Assembly (NCBI GenBank): GCA_023052935.1 | Contig: CM041293.1 | Location: forward strand, 55,354,725 to 55,418,724 | Reading direction: 5' to 3' | DNA length: 64,000 bases | Source of the DNA: Piezodorus guildinii | Lineage: Eukaryota > Arthropoda > Insecta > Hemiptera > Pentatomidae | Part shown: in pieces, positions 45,637-58,046 of the stretch | How positions within the stretch are numbered: the first letter of the stretch is position 1 | Layout of the letters: the number at the start of each line of letters is the position of its first letter | Notes under the pieces: model-generated | What the model was told of the DNA's origin: nothing | The model's input: the letters and a program-made list of their open reading frames with translations, nothing else | Database searches by the model: none | Translations under genes and position numbers: made by a program

Positions 45637-47010
45637 ATTCTTCAAGTATATAATTTAAAATTTTTATTTTTTAATTATGCTCAGTGATAAAGGGGTTTGA
45701 TCAACAAAGAAAATGAATAATTGTTTTAAATAATAAATTTATTTTGGAAACAGTGGTGCCTTTCAAAGTTTTAATTAAGTCATTCTCTCAAAATGAGGAA
45801 AAATTTTATTAGAAATAACTACAGTACAGTTTTGAAAAATATTCAAAATATTTCCAAATATTTTTTATTTTATTTTTGACCTTTATGGAAATAATGAATT
45901 ATTACTTTTTTATTATTGCATTTTTATTTTGTTATAAATACAAATATATATCAACCTCATTTCTATGTGTTTGTTACAGAACACTGATTAATCATTCCTC
46001 ATTTTCATATCATGTATAAATGTTATTTTTCCACTTTAAAATCTTCTGAATCTTCACTCTCTCATGTTTTTTTTTTTTTTTTTTTGACAATATAGTAGTT
46101 TTTAATTGAAATTCAGTGTCATTTTTTCCAAATATTTTCGTTGAGTATTCTATTAGGTCATGTATAGTATTACGTTGAACGTGAATACACCTTGACATTT
46201 AAACCGGTGTCATGAAAAAATACTTAACTCTGAATAGGTTTAGTGACATTTAACACACTAAAAATCTGAAGTTTATTTAATATTATTTCTTAATTGTATT
46301 TAATTTTGTATGTTTTGTTGTTTCAGGTGAGTAATGTGCTTCATTATTTCTTCAGACTGTGAGTATTTTTGTAAATAATTTATTAAAAAAAAAAAAAAAG
46401 AGTCTTACAAATCGGGAACAACTATAATTATGATTTTTTAATTTTAATTATGCTGTCTTTCTTAGCAAAGTCTAATATAGTCCAATATCATACTTACTCC
46501 AATCTACTTGGTCAAAAATTAAAACTTTAGTTTATTTACTTTCTTTTAGGTTTCTATGGTGGTCTAATTTAATTTTGGTGGAAAAGTTTTACTTAACATA
46601 TTATAATATAGTTTTAATAATTAATTACTACCATAATAACTATAATGTGTGTTCGTCTCTCTCCTTCTACTTTCACAACTTTGTCATATTAGCTATTAGT
46701 ATGTATAATTAATATTTTTAGAGTTGTGTGATCAAACTGGGATGATATTTCTCATTTAATTATTCACTATATTTTTTTAAAGTTTGTATTTATCCATTTT
46801 CTTATACTATTTATAATAACAACAGTTAATGATCTGAAATAAATACATTTAACGATACTTAAGAAGTTGATAGGTAAAAATATATTAATTATACATCGAT
46901 ATTGCCGGTTTAATTAAACACATTTGGTTGTTATCGATAAAAATTGGTTGGCAAGTGTTTTGTCGTAGTTTGAACCTTACGTGTTACAACTAAATTCCTC
47001 GGACCAACTC
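45637..47010. other. AT-rich, no gene
   Basis: Poly-T and poly-A runs; the 62-codon minus frame at 46010-46198 is a chance frame over a poly-T run. Confidence 0.45.
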
Positions 47011-47014
47011 TGTG

Positions 47015-47522
47015 CATCCCCTAGGACTGACACTCGACCGAAAGATGACTTATCAAGACAGACCCTCAACCATTGACTGGTGGTACTTTCTTTCATCCAA
47101 ATCATCAAAATTAAAAATTAGACAGAAAATGAATACGTACATATACCTACTTAAACCAATATGGACTTAAAGATTCACTGATTTTTGGTTCAGCAAAAAG
47201 GACTCACTTACAAAATCTGCATTCATTTCAATCCAAAATTTTGAGAATCATAACGACAGCTCCTTGGTACGTAAATAATATCCTACATATGGACTTAAGA
47301 CAACGAACAGTTGACCAACATATACGAACACTCTATAATCGTTTTAACAATATGTCAATAGCTGAAATATCAGTCAGAAGAAGGCTAAAGAGAAGCTGGA
47401 TGGGAGACCTCCTCTGCTAAATTAAAGCCTTGGAAGGGGTTCTGCTGGGCATTGTCCTTCCCATGCCTAGTAAATAAAGATATATGAAGAGAAACAAAAA
47501 AAAAAAAAAAAAAAAAAAAAAA
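47015..47522 (+). pseudogene. Second Jockey-type LINE 3' end
   Basis: Reads LGLTLDRKMTYQDRPS, FQSKILRIITTAPWYVNN, MDLRQRTVDQHI and RRRLKRSWMGDLLC, C-terminal landmarks of Jockey ORF2, with a 3' UTR ending aataaagatatatgaag and ~25 A. It differs from the main LINE, so it is another family. The next LINE inserted directly downstream of its tail. Confidence 0.85.
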
Positions 47523-47539
47523 TTAAATACAATAGATTG

Positions 47540-48290
47540 AGGAAGGGGTGTCAGAACTGGAGGATTAAAATAAATCCTAACAAATCCCACCAAATTACCT
47601 TTACCCTTCGTCACAAACCGATGACTTCCTGCCCCACTGTATCCTTCAGTAATACCCCACTCATACCTGTTGAACAAATCCGTTACCTAGGACTCCATCT
47701 TGACAAACGTCTTACATGGAATCCCCATACTCGACTTAAACGACAAGAAACCGCCCGTAGATACCGACTACTACAACACTTACTAGACAAACGTTCAAAA
47801 CTTCCAATTTATTACAAAAAGCTCATTTATGTTATCATCATCAGACCCATCTGACATATGGAATCGAGCTTTGGGGCTCAACTAAACCATCTAATTCCTC
47901 TCGCATTCAATCGTTACAATCCAAAATCCTTCGCAAAATCCTAAATGCTCCTTATTTCGTTACGAATTAAATCATCCATAAAGACCTAAATATCCCATTT
48001 GTCGCAGAACTAGCCCGAAACAGATATGCTTCTTTTCATTCCAAACTCCCAACCCACACGAATCCTCTTGTACGCAACTTATCATTCCCATCTATTCCTG
48101 ACAACCCTCCGAGGCGATTGAAAAGACGATGGCCTCGAGACCTACTGTAATTAAATTGACATTGAAGTGCTACCACTGGGTAGTTTCTTCACTAGACATT
48201 ATCACGCCCATAAGTGTTAATTAGCCCATTTACTTGTTGTATATATTATATGTACAGTTGTAAATATCAATAAAATGTTTTAAAAAAAAA
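47540..48290 (+). mobile_element. 5'-truncated copy of the main Jockey LINE, with TSD
   Basis: Matches the main LINE from gtgtcagaactggagg to its 3' UTR and poly-A. TSD aatacaatagattg (47526-47539) versus aatacaatagactg (48291-48304), 13 of 14. A 105-codon frame (47537-47854) covers the post-YADD region; a one-base loss near 47850 and an in-frame stop near 47968 break the rest. Confidence 0.88.
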
Positions 48291-48304
48291 AATACAATAG
48301 ACTG

Positions 48305-49374
48305 TTTTCAGTAAAGTCCTGAAAATTGTAATATCTATAATGTAAAGTGATTCTTCTGGCTGATTCCAAATGTATTTACTTAAAAATTACTATGTTTTTG
48401 GAAAAATCTTAAAGAAAAATATTTAATTTTTCGAAAATTTAGTACTTTTTAATACTAAGAAAGATTTATGGGTCTTTAAATTCGCTAGAGATTGTGTGGA
48501 TTTCACCTGATGAATGTTAGCTTTGCGATCAGAATATTTCTATTGAATGATATATCGATTTAGTTGGTGGTCAGGGATAATAGTAATGTTAGTTATACAT
48601 TAATGAAGTATTTCACTTATGATTGTCTGCGGCTTGTGGTATGTAATTTAAGATCAGTTTGGTATTCGGTTACCTAACGAGGGGAGTTTATCAAGTTTAG
48701 AGTTTAAATAAACACTCTTTATGTTTATTTGCTGTGTTAGAATTTCCATCTTTTCAATAAATAAAAGTATTTTTATTCTACAGCTTATTAACTGCGATAA
48801 CTAATTCTTATAATTTTTTGTGTTGCTAACTTGCACTGTATTCAACTTAAAATAAACCTTAAGTTATTTTTGATTATTAAATTAGTTTTAGATTAAATAA
48901 AGCAAAATTTGGAACAAGTTTCTTTGAAGCTTAAAAGTTTAACAATTATTGAGAATAATTAGATAGTGGTAAGAAAAGCAGTGATTATAAGTTTCTATTA
49001 ATTATTATTTTAGGGAACTGGAAGATAAATGTCTTTTACTCTATTCTATTTAGTTATCCTGAAAAAGGCATACTTTTAGGTTTTTGATTAAATAAACTGT
49101 CAGTTCTTATCAATCTAAAAAAAAAAGTTAACATTTTATCGTTTCTTTAATTTGAAATAATACAGATTTCCGTTGAAATTTTTTTTTTTTTTTACTATTG
49201 AGATGATACGGAAAAGCTGCCAACACGTTACCAGAATTGTGATGTACAACCGTAATCTTTGTTTATTTGTCTATTAATTTTGTTATCACAATTGCTCATT
49301 TTGCATTTTGTTTATTAAACTTGGCCAGTATTTAGTGTAATCTCTTATGTTGATTAATTAGTTGACGGTTGAGA
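48305..49374. other. AT-rich, no gene
   Basis: Nothing recognised. Confidence 0.4.
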
Positions 49375-49734
49375 ATTACTAGAAGGAATTATTCCTTGTG
49401 GAGGTCGATTAATAAAACAATTAAGTAGTTTCAAACATTTATTTTCTGCCAACGTTTCGACCTACACTGTGGGTCATCATCAGGGCGTATTGGTAGAGAG
49501 TGGAAACTAGGTACAATTTGCAATTGCAACTAGTTACAAATTGTATTAATTGTTTTTAAATGTGTATTATTTTCAAGAGCTGAATGAATTTAAAAGTGCA
49601 GCGAAATCAATCCCAGACTAAAAAAGTAAAAACCACTCTCCTATGATGGGGGTGGATACGTTGGCAGAAAATGTTTGAAACTACCTAATTGTTTTATTAA
49701 TCGACCGCCACCCGGACTAATTCCCTCTAGTAAT
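49375..49734. repeat. Foldback element with hammerhead-like core
   Basis: Arms attactagaaggaatta and taattccctctagtaat are inverted. The left arm carries an intact core on the minus strand (49451-49485: CTGATGA, GACCC stem, GAAACGTT); the right-arm core (49650-49690) is damaged. The spacer includes a ~58-base piece (49562-49620) found inverted at 50411-50463. Confidence 0.75.
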
Positions 49735-50629
49735 GACTTATGCTCTAAATTATCTTTTTATAGAAATCTTACTCTATTTTCTACTTCTTATCAGTTTCGA
49801 AAAAAAAAAAATCTTAAATTTATTCTTGGCTGTTTAGTCATTCTGGAATCCTGACAATGGGATGTAGCGTGTCTTATCTTTATTTCTGTAATCGTGTATG
49901 AGTTGTATTTTCTGATAATTCAGAAAATCAGCTCAGGTTTGAAATGGATATTAAAGTTTTCTAACCTTATAATTATAATCTAAGTATTTAAGTCCAATAT
50001 TTTTAAGGGTTTTAATTTTTTTTTTTAAGGCACGTGGGCCTGAGTTAACGTTAGGTCTCTAAAGAGGAAAATAATTTAAAATCATCTTTAAGCTTCCAAT
50101 AACCTTTATTATTGTTATAAATTATAGAATTTTTATGTATTAAGTACTATACAATAATTATTTTCTAAAATTATAGATTATGAGGATTTCGTATCAGAAA
50201 TCATGTTAAATAATAATTTGAAATCAAGTACATGTACGAATTTTATTAAAAAATATTGATTCTATAATACGTATTACATTATTATTATATTAGTATTATT
50301 CGGTTATTAAAAGTTAAAATGATGATTTTAAATAATTTACTTTCTAGAACACTTCCTTTCAGATGTTTCACTGGCAAGTTGAGCTTAAAAATGATTTTCA
50401 GTTTTGCAGTCTGGGATTGATTTCGCTGCACTTTTAAATTCATTCAGCTCTTGAAAATAATACAGATTTAAAAACTGTACAATTAGAAAAATATTCAGAA
50501 GAAAATGAGACCAGTTCCAGGTGTATGTTCGATGGGTATTTTTCGGAGCCGTTGGATAGCAACTTTAGGCGCATCTGGCGCGAATTTCGCTACACTTTAA
50601 TACAGTAATACATTACGGTTCGTCTAAAA
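49735..50629. other. AT-rich spacer with inverted spacer piece
   Basis: 50411-50463 (tctgggattgatttcgctgc) is the complement of part of the foldback loop at 49.6 kb. The rest shows nothing. Confidence 0.5.
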
Positions 50630-51094
50630 CAGTGTTTCCCAACTATTTTTCCGTCATCAGGGAATTATTCTAAAATACCTAAATGTAAAATAATAGTGAA
50701 ATCTCGACTTGTAATAATAATAACAAACGTATACGGACAACTTTTAAATTCTAAGTGATATAATTGCTGTTGATTACTGACAAGTGACTGCAACTGCACA
50801 ACCGCAAACATTAAATTTTGAAAATGAGCTTATAAAAGAAAGGAAGTTTTTTTATTTATTGAAATTTACAACTTTGTTAGTAATCCAGTTATTACAGGGG
50901 GTTGAGATGATCGATGACCTTTTTTTTTTTTTTTCTTTTTTCTTTTTTTCTCATTACATAAATTATATGCATATTTGCACCTAGGCTCAGCCAGGTCAGT
51001 AATCGTATAGAGGGGAATTGTGCAATATTATCTTTCAGAATGCATATTAATCATGCGATTCGATTATGACGATCATCCGATTATGCCCACCCCT

Positions 51095-51249
51095 AGTACC
51101 TGCTAAATCAGGAACATTAAGATCTTTATGGATGAGTTTGTTGGTGACGAAGTAGGGGGTATTGAGGATTTTTCGAAGGATTTTGGATTGTAAGGATTGA
51201 ATACGGGCAGAATTTGATGGTTTAGTACAGCTCAACACCGTACCAGGAA
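51095..51249 (-). mobile_element. Jockey LINE scrap
   Basis: Minus strand reads TKPSNSARIQSLQSKILRKI and TPYFVTNKLIHKDL, matching main LINE ORF2 near 32160-32300. Interrupted downstream by the I-like LINE. Confidence 0.85.
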
Positions 51250-51269
51250 TAATGTATTTCATTATGAGT

Positions 51270-51817
51270 TTGTTTGTTTGTTTGTTTTGGTTTTAAGGCG
51301 AAAAACCCTAAGGTCATCAACGCCTAGACACTATATGCATATTCAACCTTTATAAGAAAGAACTATTAGGTAATGAGTGATAGAGAGAAAGAAAGAAAGA
51401 AAAATAATAATAAAAAAAAATATAATAAAATAAATAAATAATAAATAAAGAAAAAAAAATAAAGAAAGAAAAAATATTTTTATGTAAACAATAGTTTAAA
51501 AAGCTAATACTAGTAATGCTAACTGACTAGGAATGGTCTTTATAATTTCGATAATAATGACTGCTCCTTAAGAAAATCAAAAACTAATTCAATGGTTTTC
51601 TCTCTATCACCCAGCACCGCTGAAATATTCGGGCTTAGTCCAATTTTATTCAGGTATGATGAGTAATAAGGGGGTTCTTGAAAAATATGCCGAATGGTAA
51701 GGATTCCATCAGAGTGCTGCCATCGGGGCACCGGCTGCCTAGCAAAAAGATAAGAGTGCGTCAGCCGCGAGTGTCCTATCCTTAGCCGGGTCAACGCGAC
51801 CTCCTCCCATTTCATTC
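51270..51817 (-). pseudogene. I-like LINE 3' end with RNase H tail
   Basis: Minus strand encodes EEVALTRLRIGHSRLTHSYL then DGILTIRHIF and PPYY, the segment after the RNase H domain of I/Jockey-type LINEs (normally with Cys-rich pCxCG, here changed to PRWQHSDG). The 3' UTR (complement of aaggtcatcaacgcc) ends in a (TTTG)n tail at 51268-51284. Flanked by a 14-bp TSD atttcattatgagt at 51256-51269 and 51818-51831. Confidence 0.88.
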
Positions 51818-52624
51818 ATTTCATTATGAGTGTTTGCATATATATTTTTCATTAGTTTTAAATTTTAGTAATTCAATGTTTTGCGATTTGAAGTAAACTT
51901 AATGCTATAGTGATTGTACGTCACCAAAACTAAGCGTCTTGCTTTTCCTATTCTAATGTGACTTAACCCATTTTGCTACATCTTCCCGCCTGCCTCATAA
52001 TTAGTAATAACAAATTAGTCCTGCTTGTCCAGGAGTATGTTTCCTAAAGGGGAGAGGTACCAAAAATCTCAACACTTAACACTCAAAACTATTTTAAACT
52101 CTCTACAAATGAATAGAATCTAAACCATAGAACTATTTAGTTAATTATTTATTATTAGCTTATAAGAAGTTTATTATAACTTATTATTTAACTCTATAAT
52201 AAGTTAATCAAATCTCAACACTTCAACTAACTCTCTACATATCAATCATATCCTGGAGCGGCCCCAATTATATATACCCAATTATATATTACTCAGCAGT
52301 TTATTTTTTTTTTACTATTTTGTCTAGGAGTACATGTTTTATCTTATGTTTAATGTTTTTGGAAAAGAGCACTAGACTCAGGTTATTTGTATTTTATGTT
52401 GTAAATTTGTACTAGACTTTATCTTTCACAAATAAAATATATTCTCTATTACTCAGCAGCGAAATGTTTGCCCTGTCTCAATAAAAAGTATGGACATGAC
52501 AGGTTAATAAAATTTTACCCAATAAAGGAATATTCACCAACCTCGATCAAAATAAATCAAAAGGTAATGGAGATGTGGTTCATAATACATTTTGGCCATA
52601 TTGAAAAAAGACCAGAGTAAATAA

Positions 52625-52685
<61 letters not shown>

Positions 52686-52758
52686 AGGATTTGGGGGTCC
52701 TTACCATTGAAGTGATTGAATGAAGGGGTCTGCGAAAACATTTAGTTGGGAACCACTG

Positions 52759-53372
52759 TTCTAAACGATAGATCTTTGTTATTTAAAATAACCTTCAAGT
52801 GTATGTTCGATGTGTGACCTAAACCTGTCTCTTCCTGTTATTGCATATCTAGGCAGTGAGGAAAACATTTAAGCTATATCCATTTATTTATTTTTTCCTT
52901 TTTGCATGAATGGATGGTATTGGTATATATTTATTTTCAAATACGTGAGCAAATAATTCCTAATCTCTCGTGGGTACAATAAATCATATTTTCTAAGCAA
53001 GGAGCAATTTTTTCTTTGTGCTGCACTCGCAAAATATCGTTTTGGTGAACTTTTCGTTAAAATTATTTTTAGTTCCGTCGCCTGAGTACCCTATGACCTA
53101 CCTATGATAACGTTCCGTCATTGATTACCTGACCGGAAGACGTGACGGCTGAAGAAGATGATCGTTTGTAAATATTTATGAATGGGATGTTGAAGAAGAA
53201 GAAGTGGCCTGTGAGGCGGTACCGAAATAAAGCTGATCGCATCCCAAGGAGAACCGGTTCTCGGCGGCATCGTATCTGTCTACTCCTCTCTTCAGAGAGG
53301 AAACTTAACTCCTCCGGGAAACCCTTCTTCGTAACACTTTTCCTAGAAATAGTCTTGTCTTGTTATTATTGA
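52759..53372. other. Spacer with a GC-richer patch
   Basis: 53140-53345 is GC-richer with a 64-codon plus frame (basic start KKKKWPVRRYRNK) that I do not recognise; probably repeat-derived. Confidence 0.3.
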
Positions 53373-53559
53373 AATATATTAATAGAATTTCATAATATTA
53401 TTATTCAGAAAAATCAACTTCAACCAACCTATCTTCACTGTTAAAATCAACTTTTAAAATTGAATCCTCTCTCCAGCGTTTTTCCTGTTAATTCGTTCCT
53501 ACCTCACTGTTAGAATCTTTAAAGTAAACCATAACCTTTCTTATTCATCGTTATTTCTT

Positions 53560-53625
53560 CAGTACGCCGGTGTACCTCAAGGTAGTATCTTGGGTCGAAT
53601 CATTTATACGGTATATAATAATAAT
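53560..53625 (+). pseudogene. LINE reverse transcriptase motif fragment
   Basis: Reads QYAGVPQGSILGRIIYTVYN, the RT segment (GVPQGSILG) between palm motifs A and C. No continuation in either direction. Confidence 0.75.
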
Positions 53626-53760
53626 AAAAATAACTTTATTCTGGGACTATGTCCCTTAAGAATAGCAATGTCGTACAGTAAATATAAACTTCAATATATA
53701 CATGTCTGGCCGGTAGACCAATAACATAAATTTTTATTAAAAAAAAAAAAAATAAATAAA
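53626..53760 (-). mobile_element. CR1-like LINE 3' UTR end
   Basis: ttctgggactatgtccctta is the complement of the 3' end at 26.73 kb. With 54660-55135 it probably formed one element, split by family A. Confidence 0.75.
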
Positions 53761-53807
53761 ATAAAGCTACCTAATTATATTGGATATATGGAATATTAAC
53801 AAAAGAA

Positions 53808-54497
53808 AAAAAATCTGGTGCGGGCAACACACGACTTTCACTTACCTCCTTTTCTAAGATAATGTTTTTTTCTAAAATATTTAGCTTTTAAATGGTATAT
53901 TATATATGTATATTAGTGTTCTTAGTTCAAAAACAAAAAATATTTTTTCAGTTTTTCCTTTAGTTAAATATCTAATTCGTTTCAACTTATAGATTTATGA
54001 GTTTTTCATTGGTGGTAACAAGATAATATATTTATTTTTATATAATCTGCGAAATTAAAGGTACTTTACAGGAAAAAAAAATGTAAAATATCGGCATTTA
54101 AGCCCTGTCAGACCATATTAATCAGAATGAAACCTACATGACGTTTAAGCCTTTTAAATTTTACATCGATATAGCTGGTTTAATCAAAATCGTTGGAACC
54201 CGTTTCGAGAAAATCGAAAAAAGGTCCAAAATGCACAGTATAAAGTGGCCCTTCTGGTAAGCTCATTTTGATGAAAAATATTTGTAACGTCTCGGGCGTA
54301 TATTTGTCTTAAATATTAAATTTCAGTTTCATAGGACTTACCGTTTTCGCTCGGAGGTCACCACACACCTTTTGGCAGGTCTTGGATATTTGGACTCAGG
54401 GGACCCTAAAACGTGTATTTCTGTTGAAAACTGGAATTCGAAAATTTTCACGATCGCAATACTTTCCCTTACTATATATAGTAAGTGAAAGTAATAT
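53808..54497 (-). repeat. Family A, both ends present, internally shortened
   Basis: From atctggtgcgggcaacacac to agtaagtgaaagtaa; missing part of the AT-rich half. It lies inside the CR1-like LINE. Confidence 0.85.
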
Positions 54498-54659
54498 CTG
54501 CTATAAAATAATAGAGCTGAACAATCTCCAAATAAATAAAATTAATGATATATTCCATAACTCTAGAATTTTGATAAAATAAAAAAAATTTGTCTTGCGT
54601 TGAAAGTAGGATAGTGGATTAACGATTTTACATTAACAATTTTACAGTGTGCGTCTCTT

Positions 54660-55135
54660 TGGAATCCTAGAAGGTGTTAAAAAAGATGGGATTTAAATGA
54701 GGGAAGGGAAAAAGCATGGCAAATATGATTAGGTATGGAATTCCAGAGCGATGCAGAGCGGATATAAGAGGAATTATGAACAGATTTGGTTCTGTGGGTA
54801 GCGATGTGAAGGTCAGAATGGCGTGATCTGGTTTCAAGTAAGTGAATTGATGGATACTGTGAAGGTATGGAAGATGTTTAGATTCAATGACTCCGTAGAG
54901 GTATGCCCCTAGGAAATATTGTCTACGTATGGAGGGAGCCACTTTAAATCGCTGTACATACTAGTCGGCAACTGGCGACCTCTTGAAGGTACCGAAGATA
55001 AATATTATAGACATATTCATAATCCGCTTTAGTCTGTCATCAAGTACAGTCAAGAGGCCTTCATATACCACGCAGCAATTATATAACTTTGGAAAAGTAA
55101 GCGAGGAAACCAGCATCCTACGGGTGGGAGATGAC
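54660..55135 (-). pseudogene. CR1-like LINE ORF2 C-terminus
   Basis: Minus strand reads ETRSRHSDLHIATHRTKSVH, SASLWNSIPNHI and FKSHLF, parallel to the 26.3-kb copy, preceded by AAWYMKA and DRLKRIMN-like segments in other frames. Several frame breaks. Confidence 0.8.
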
Positions 55136-55203
55136 GGGAGTGATGGGAGTAATTAATAGTACTTAAAATTCATCTGAAAATTTGAGCTATGTGGGTTTTG
55201 TAC

Positions 55204-55930
55204 GAATATATACAGCTGATATCCCCATCCATCCTAGCACATTCCTCACTACGTATGCTAATGATACATGTGTGTCATGAGTAAACAATTAAATCAAACT
55301 GGAGAATTAGAATCAATCCCAACAAATCCCATCAAATCACGTTTACCCTTCGTCGCAAACCTATGACCTGTCCCACTGTATTCTTTCGTAGCATCCCACT
55401 AATCCCTGTTGAACAGATCCGCTACCTAGGACTCCACCTGGACAAACGTCTTACTTGGAATCCTCACACTAGCCTTAAAAGACAAGAAACCGCTCGCCGA
55501 CACAGATTGTTACAACATTTATTTGACAAACGTTCAAAACTTTCCAACTACTTCAAAAAACCGATTTATTTATATAGCCATTATGTCACCTATTTGGACA
55601 TATGGTATTGAGCGATGTGGATCTTCAAAGCCATCAAATTCCTCCAGCGTCCAATCTTTGCAATTCTAAATCCCTTGAAAGATCCTAAATGCTCCTTATT
55701 TTTCACCAGTAAAACTATCCTTAAAGACCTGAATATCCCAATTGTCGGAGACTTAGCCAGAATTAGATATAAATCCTTTCATTGCAAACTCCTAGCCCAC
55801 TCTAACCCGCTTGTCCGTATCTTCTCCATCTATTCCCGATAACCCTCTAAGGCGCCTGAAAAGACGGTGGCCTCGAGACCTGCTAATGACATAAGCATTG
55901 AAGTGCTACCGATGGGTTCTTCACAAGAGT
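55204..55930 (+). pseudogene. Diverged Jockey LINE copy
   Basis: Starts acagctgatatccccatcc (main LINE ~31697) and ends in the 3' UTR (gaagtgctaccgatgggt). YADD codons changed to YAND, and many frameshifts; 82 codons (55363-55611) remain open (RYLGLHLDKRLTWNPHT). Truncated at the 3' side by family A sequence. Confidence 0.85.
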
Positions 55931-55944
55931 TTATCAATCCAATT

Positions 55945-56545
55945 GTAACTTTTAATCTTGAGCTTTCCAACGGTATATTATTCATCTTTTTTTCTGTTAT
56001 GTGTAAGAACACAAAAATTGTATAAGAAATATTTTTGCTCTTTTCTCTTGTTGTTAGATCAAATTCTGTATTTAGTTGTTTTATAGCAATGCTAATCAGA
56101 TGATATGGTTAATTTTATGAAATCTACATAATTAAAGATACTTTAGAGGAAGAAATTTTGAAATATCGGCATTTAAGCCCTGTCAGACTATTTCAATCTC
56201 AATGAAACTTCCATGATATTAAAGCCCATTAAATGTTACATCGTTATAGGGAGTTTAATCAAAATCGTTTCAGCCGTTTTTGAGAAAATCGTAAAAAGGT
56301 GCAAAATGCATGGTACAAAGTACCACTTCAGGTCTGTCGGCTTAAGTGAAAAAAGGTACTGTAACACCTGTGGCGTATAGTTGTCCTAAATATGTAATTT
56401 TTCGTTTCCATGCTGAACTTACTATAAACACACTCTGAACTTTTGGCTCTTTTGGACTCAGGTGACCCTCAAACGTGTATTTCCGTTAAAAACTGGAATT
56501 CGAAAATTTTCACGATCTCATTTATAGGTAAGTGAAAGTAAAAAG
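55945..56545 (-). repeat. Family A, hairpin-side part
   Basis: From gagctttccaacggtatatt to taggtaagtgaaagtaaaaa. The other end is missing. Confidence 0.75.
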
Positions 56546-57100
56546 AGAAGAACTCAGTTCTAGGCATTTAATAATTAGTGAATTTAATTTAATGGGTTTA
56601 CAAGACAGTGGAATTCCTTTGCATCACATATTTTTTTCATATCTTTAATTTATTTATGTTTTAATATACTTAATAATCCATGTAATTTTTTTTTTAAATT
56701 CTTTATTAACTATCCTTATGATGCATACTTCTAAACTGTTTATATAGCTGACTAAAGCATGCTTGCCCGGGTAATCCGAAATATTCTTGTATTATGTCGG
56801 AAATTAAGGCTAAATAATATAAGAAGCTCCCATACATATTAACAAAAATAAAATTATGTATATGTTAAATAAAACCTGTAATGCAACCTATGAAGGGTTC
56901 TTATTATTACTCATTGGGATTCGTAATGTACCCAGGCCTAATGCCTGTAGTCAATGAGCTGGACCCGAAAAATGCATATTATAAGAAGAAAATATGCCAT
57001 GTGATTTTTACATTTTAGTCAACTTGTACAAAATGTTTTTTGTCTACCACATCAAATTGTTCGGAATAAAAAAAAATGGCCTTACTGTCCAAATCCAGGA
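56546..57100. other. AT-rich spacer
   Basis: Nothing recognised. Confidence 0.4.
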
Positions 57101-57105
57101 ACTAA

Positions 57106-57800
57106 AACCATTTTAATATTATAAAGGTAAATATTACAGAAACCAAGCATTACACGGAAATACTCATTATAAAATAAATTAATAGACATTAAATAAGCTT
57201 CGGTTCGAGAGCTGATAGACGTCTGTGTGTCTTATAGGTATCCAGATATCTTTGTCCTTATGTACATTGTGTTCTAACTACTAAAATTGATCTACTTTTA
57301 ACGTTGTGAAGGTAAATACTACAGAAATCGAACATTATACGAAAATACTTATTATAATTTGAATAATTAGACATTGAATAAACTTTAATTTCAGACCTGA
57401 TAAACGTCTGTAGGTCTTATAGGTACCGAGATATAAAATCTCTAGTCCATAAAATTAGGTCAATTCTCGTATTAAGGAAACAATAAAACAGTAAGGTCAA
57501 ATATATCTCGACACCTATAAGACCTACAGTTGCCTGTCACCTCTCATATTACAGGTTGTTGGACGCTTGTTAAGTTTTATTATTAGGAGTATTTTGGTAA
57601 AATGAGCGGTTTCTAAGATATCGGGCTGAACACTGTTGAAAGTCGTTCAATTCCTCTGTTTAAGACACAATGTATTACATGGACAATGATAAAGATATCT
57701 TGGTACCTACAAGACCTGCAGACATCTATGAGTTTTCAAATTGGAAGCTTAATTCATTGTCCATTAATTTATATCATAATGAGTAAACTATTATTTATTA
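57106..57800. repeat. Tandem and inverted ~170-bp repeats
   Basis: 57106-57280 and 57281-57455 are tandem units sharing aaggtaaata, gaaatac, and cgtctg.gtcttataggta. Inverted forms follow at 57480-57570 (acctataagacctacag) and 57645-57790 (acctacaagacctgcag). Confidence 0.7.
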
Positions 57801-57804
57801 TTAA

Positions 57805-58046
57805 GTCGTCTATCCTATACGCCGGACATCCCCATTCCTACTTATCACGTATTTAAAAAGCAATATACTATATACATTTATTTGTTTATAATTTTCTTAT
57901 GCATTGCAAATACATATATTAAATCACAAATAGGAGCAAAGACTCCTAATGAACACAAAAAACAAACAAAATAAAGTAGTGACAATGGCCTCTTGTGAAT
58001 AGAAGGTATTGGGTTGTAAAATAAGTACTTAGCGTTTTTCAATATT
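57805..58046 (+). repeat. Direct duplication, copy 1
   Basis: gtcgtctatcctatacgccg through cgtttttcaatatt is repeated at 58804-59054 with about 95% identity by eye. Confidence 0.9.

Larger units (their letters stand above)
50630..52758. mobile_element. hAT-like element, non-autonomous, with nested LINEs
   Basis: Ends CAGTGTTTCCCAACTATTT and (complement at right) CAGTGGTTCCCAACTAAAT are the classic hAT-type inverted termini. The 8-base flanks gtctaaaa and ttctaaac agree at 6 of 8, as an aged hAT TSD. No transposase. Two LINE fragments (51095-51249; 51270-51817) and a TA microsatellite (52631-52676) lie inside. Confidence 0.75.
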
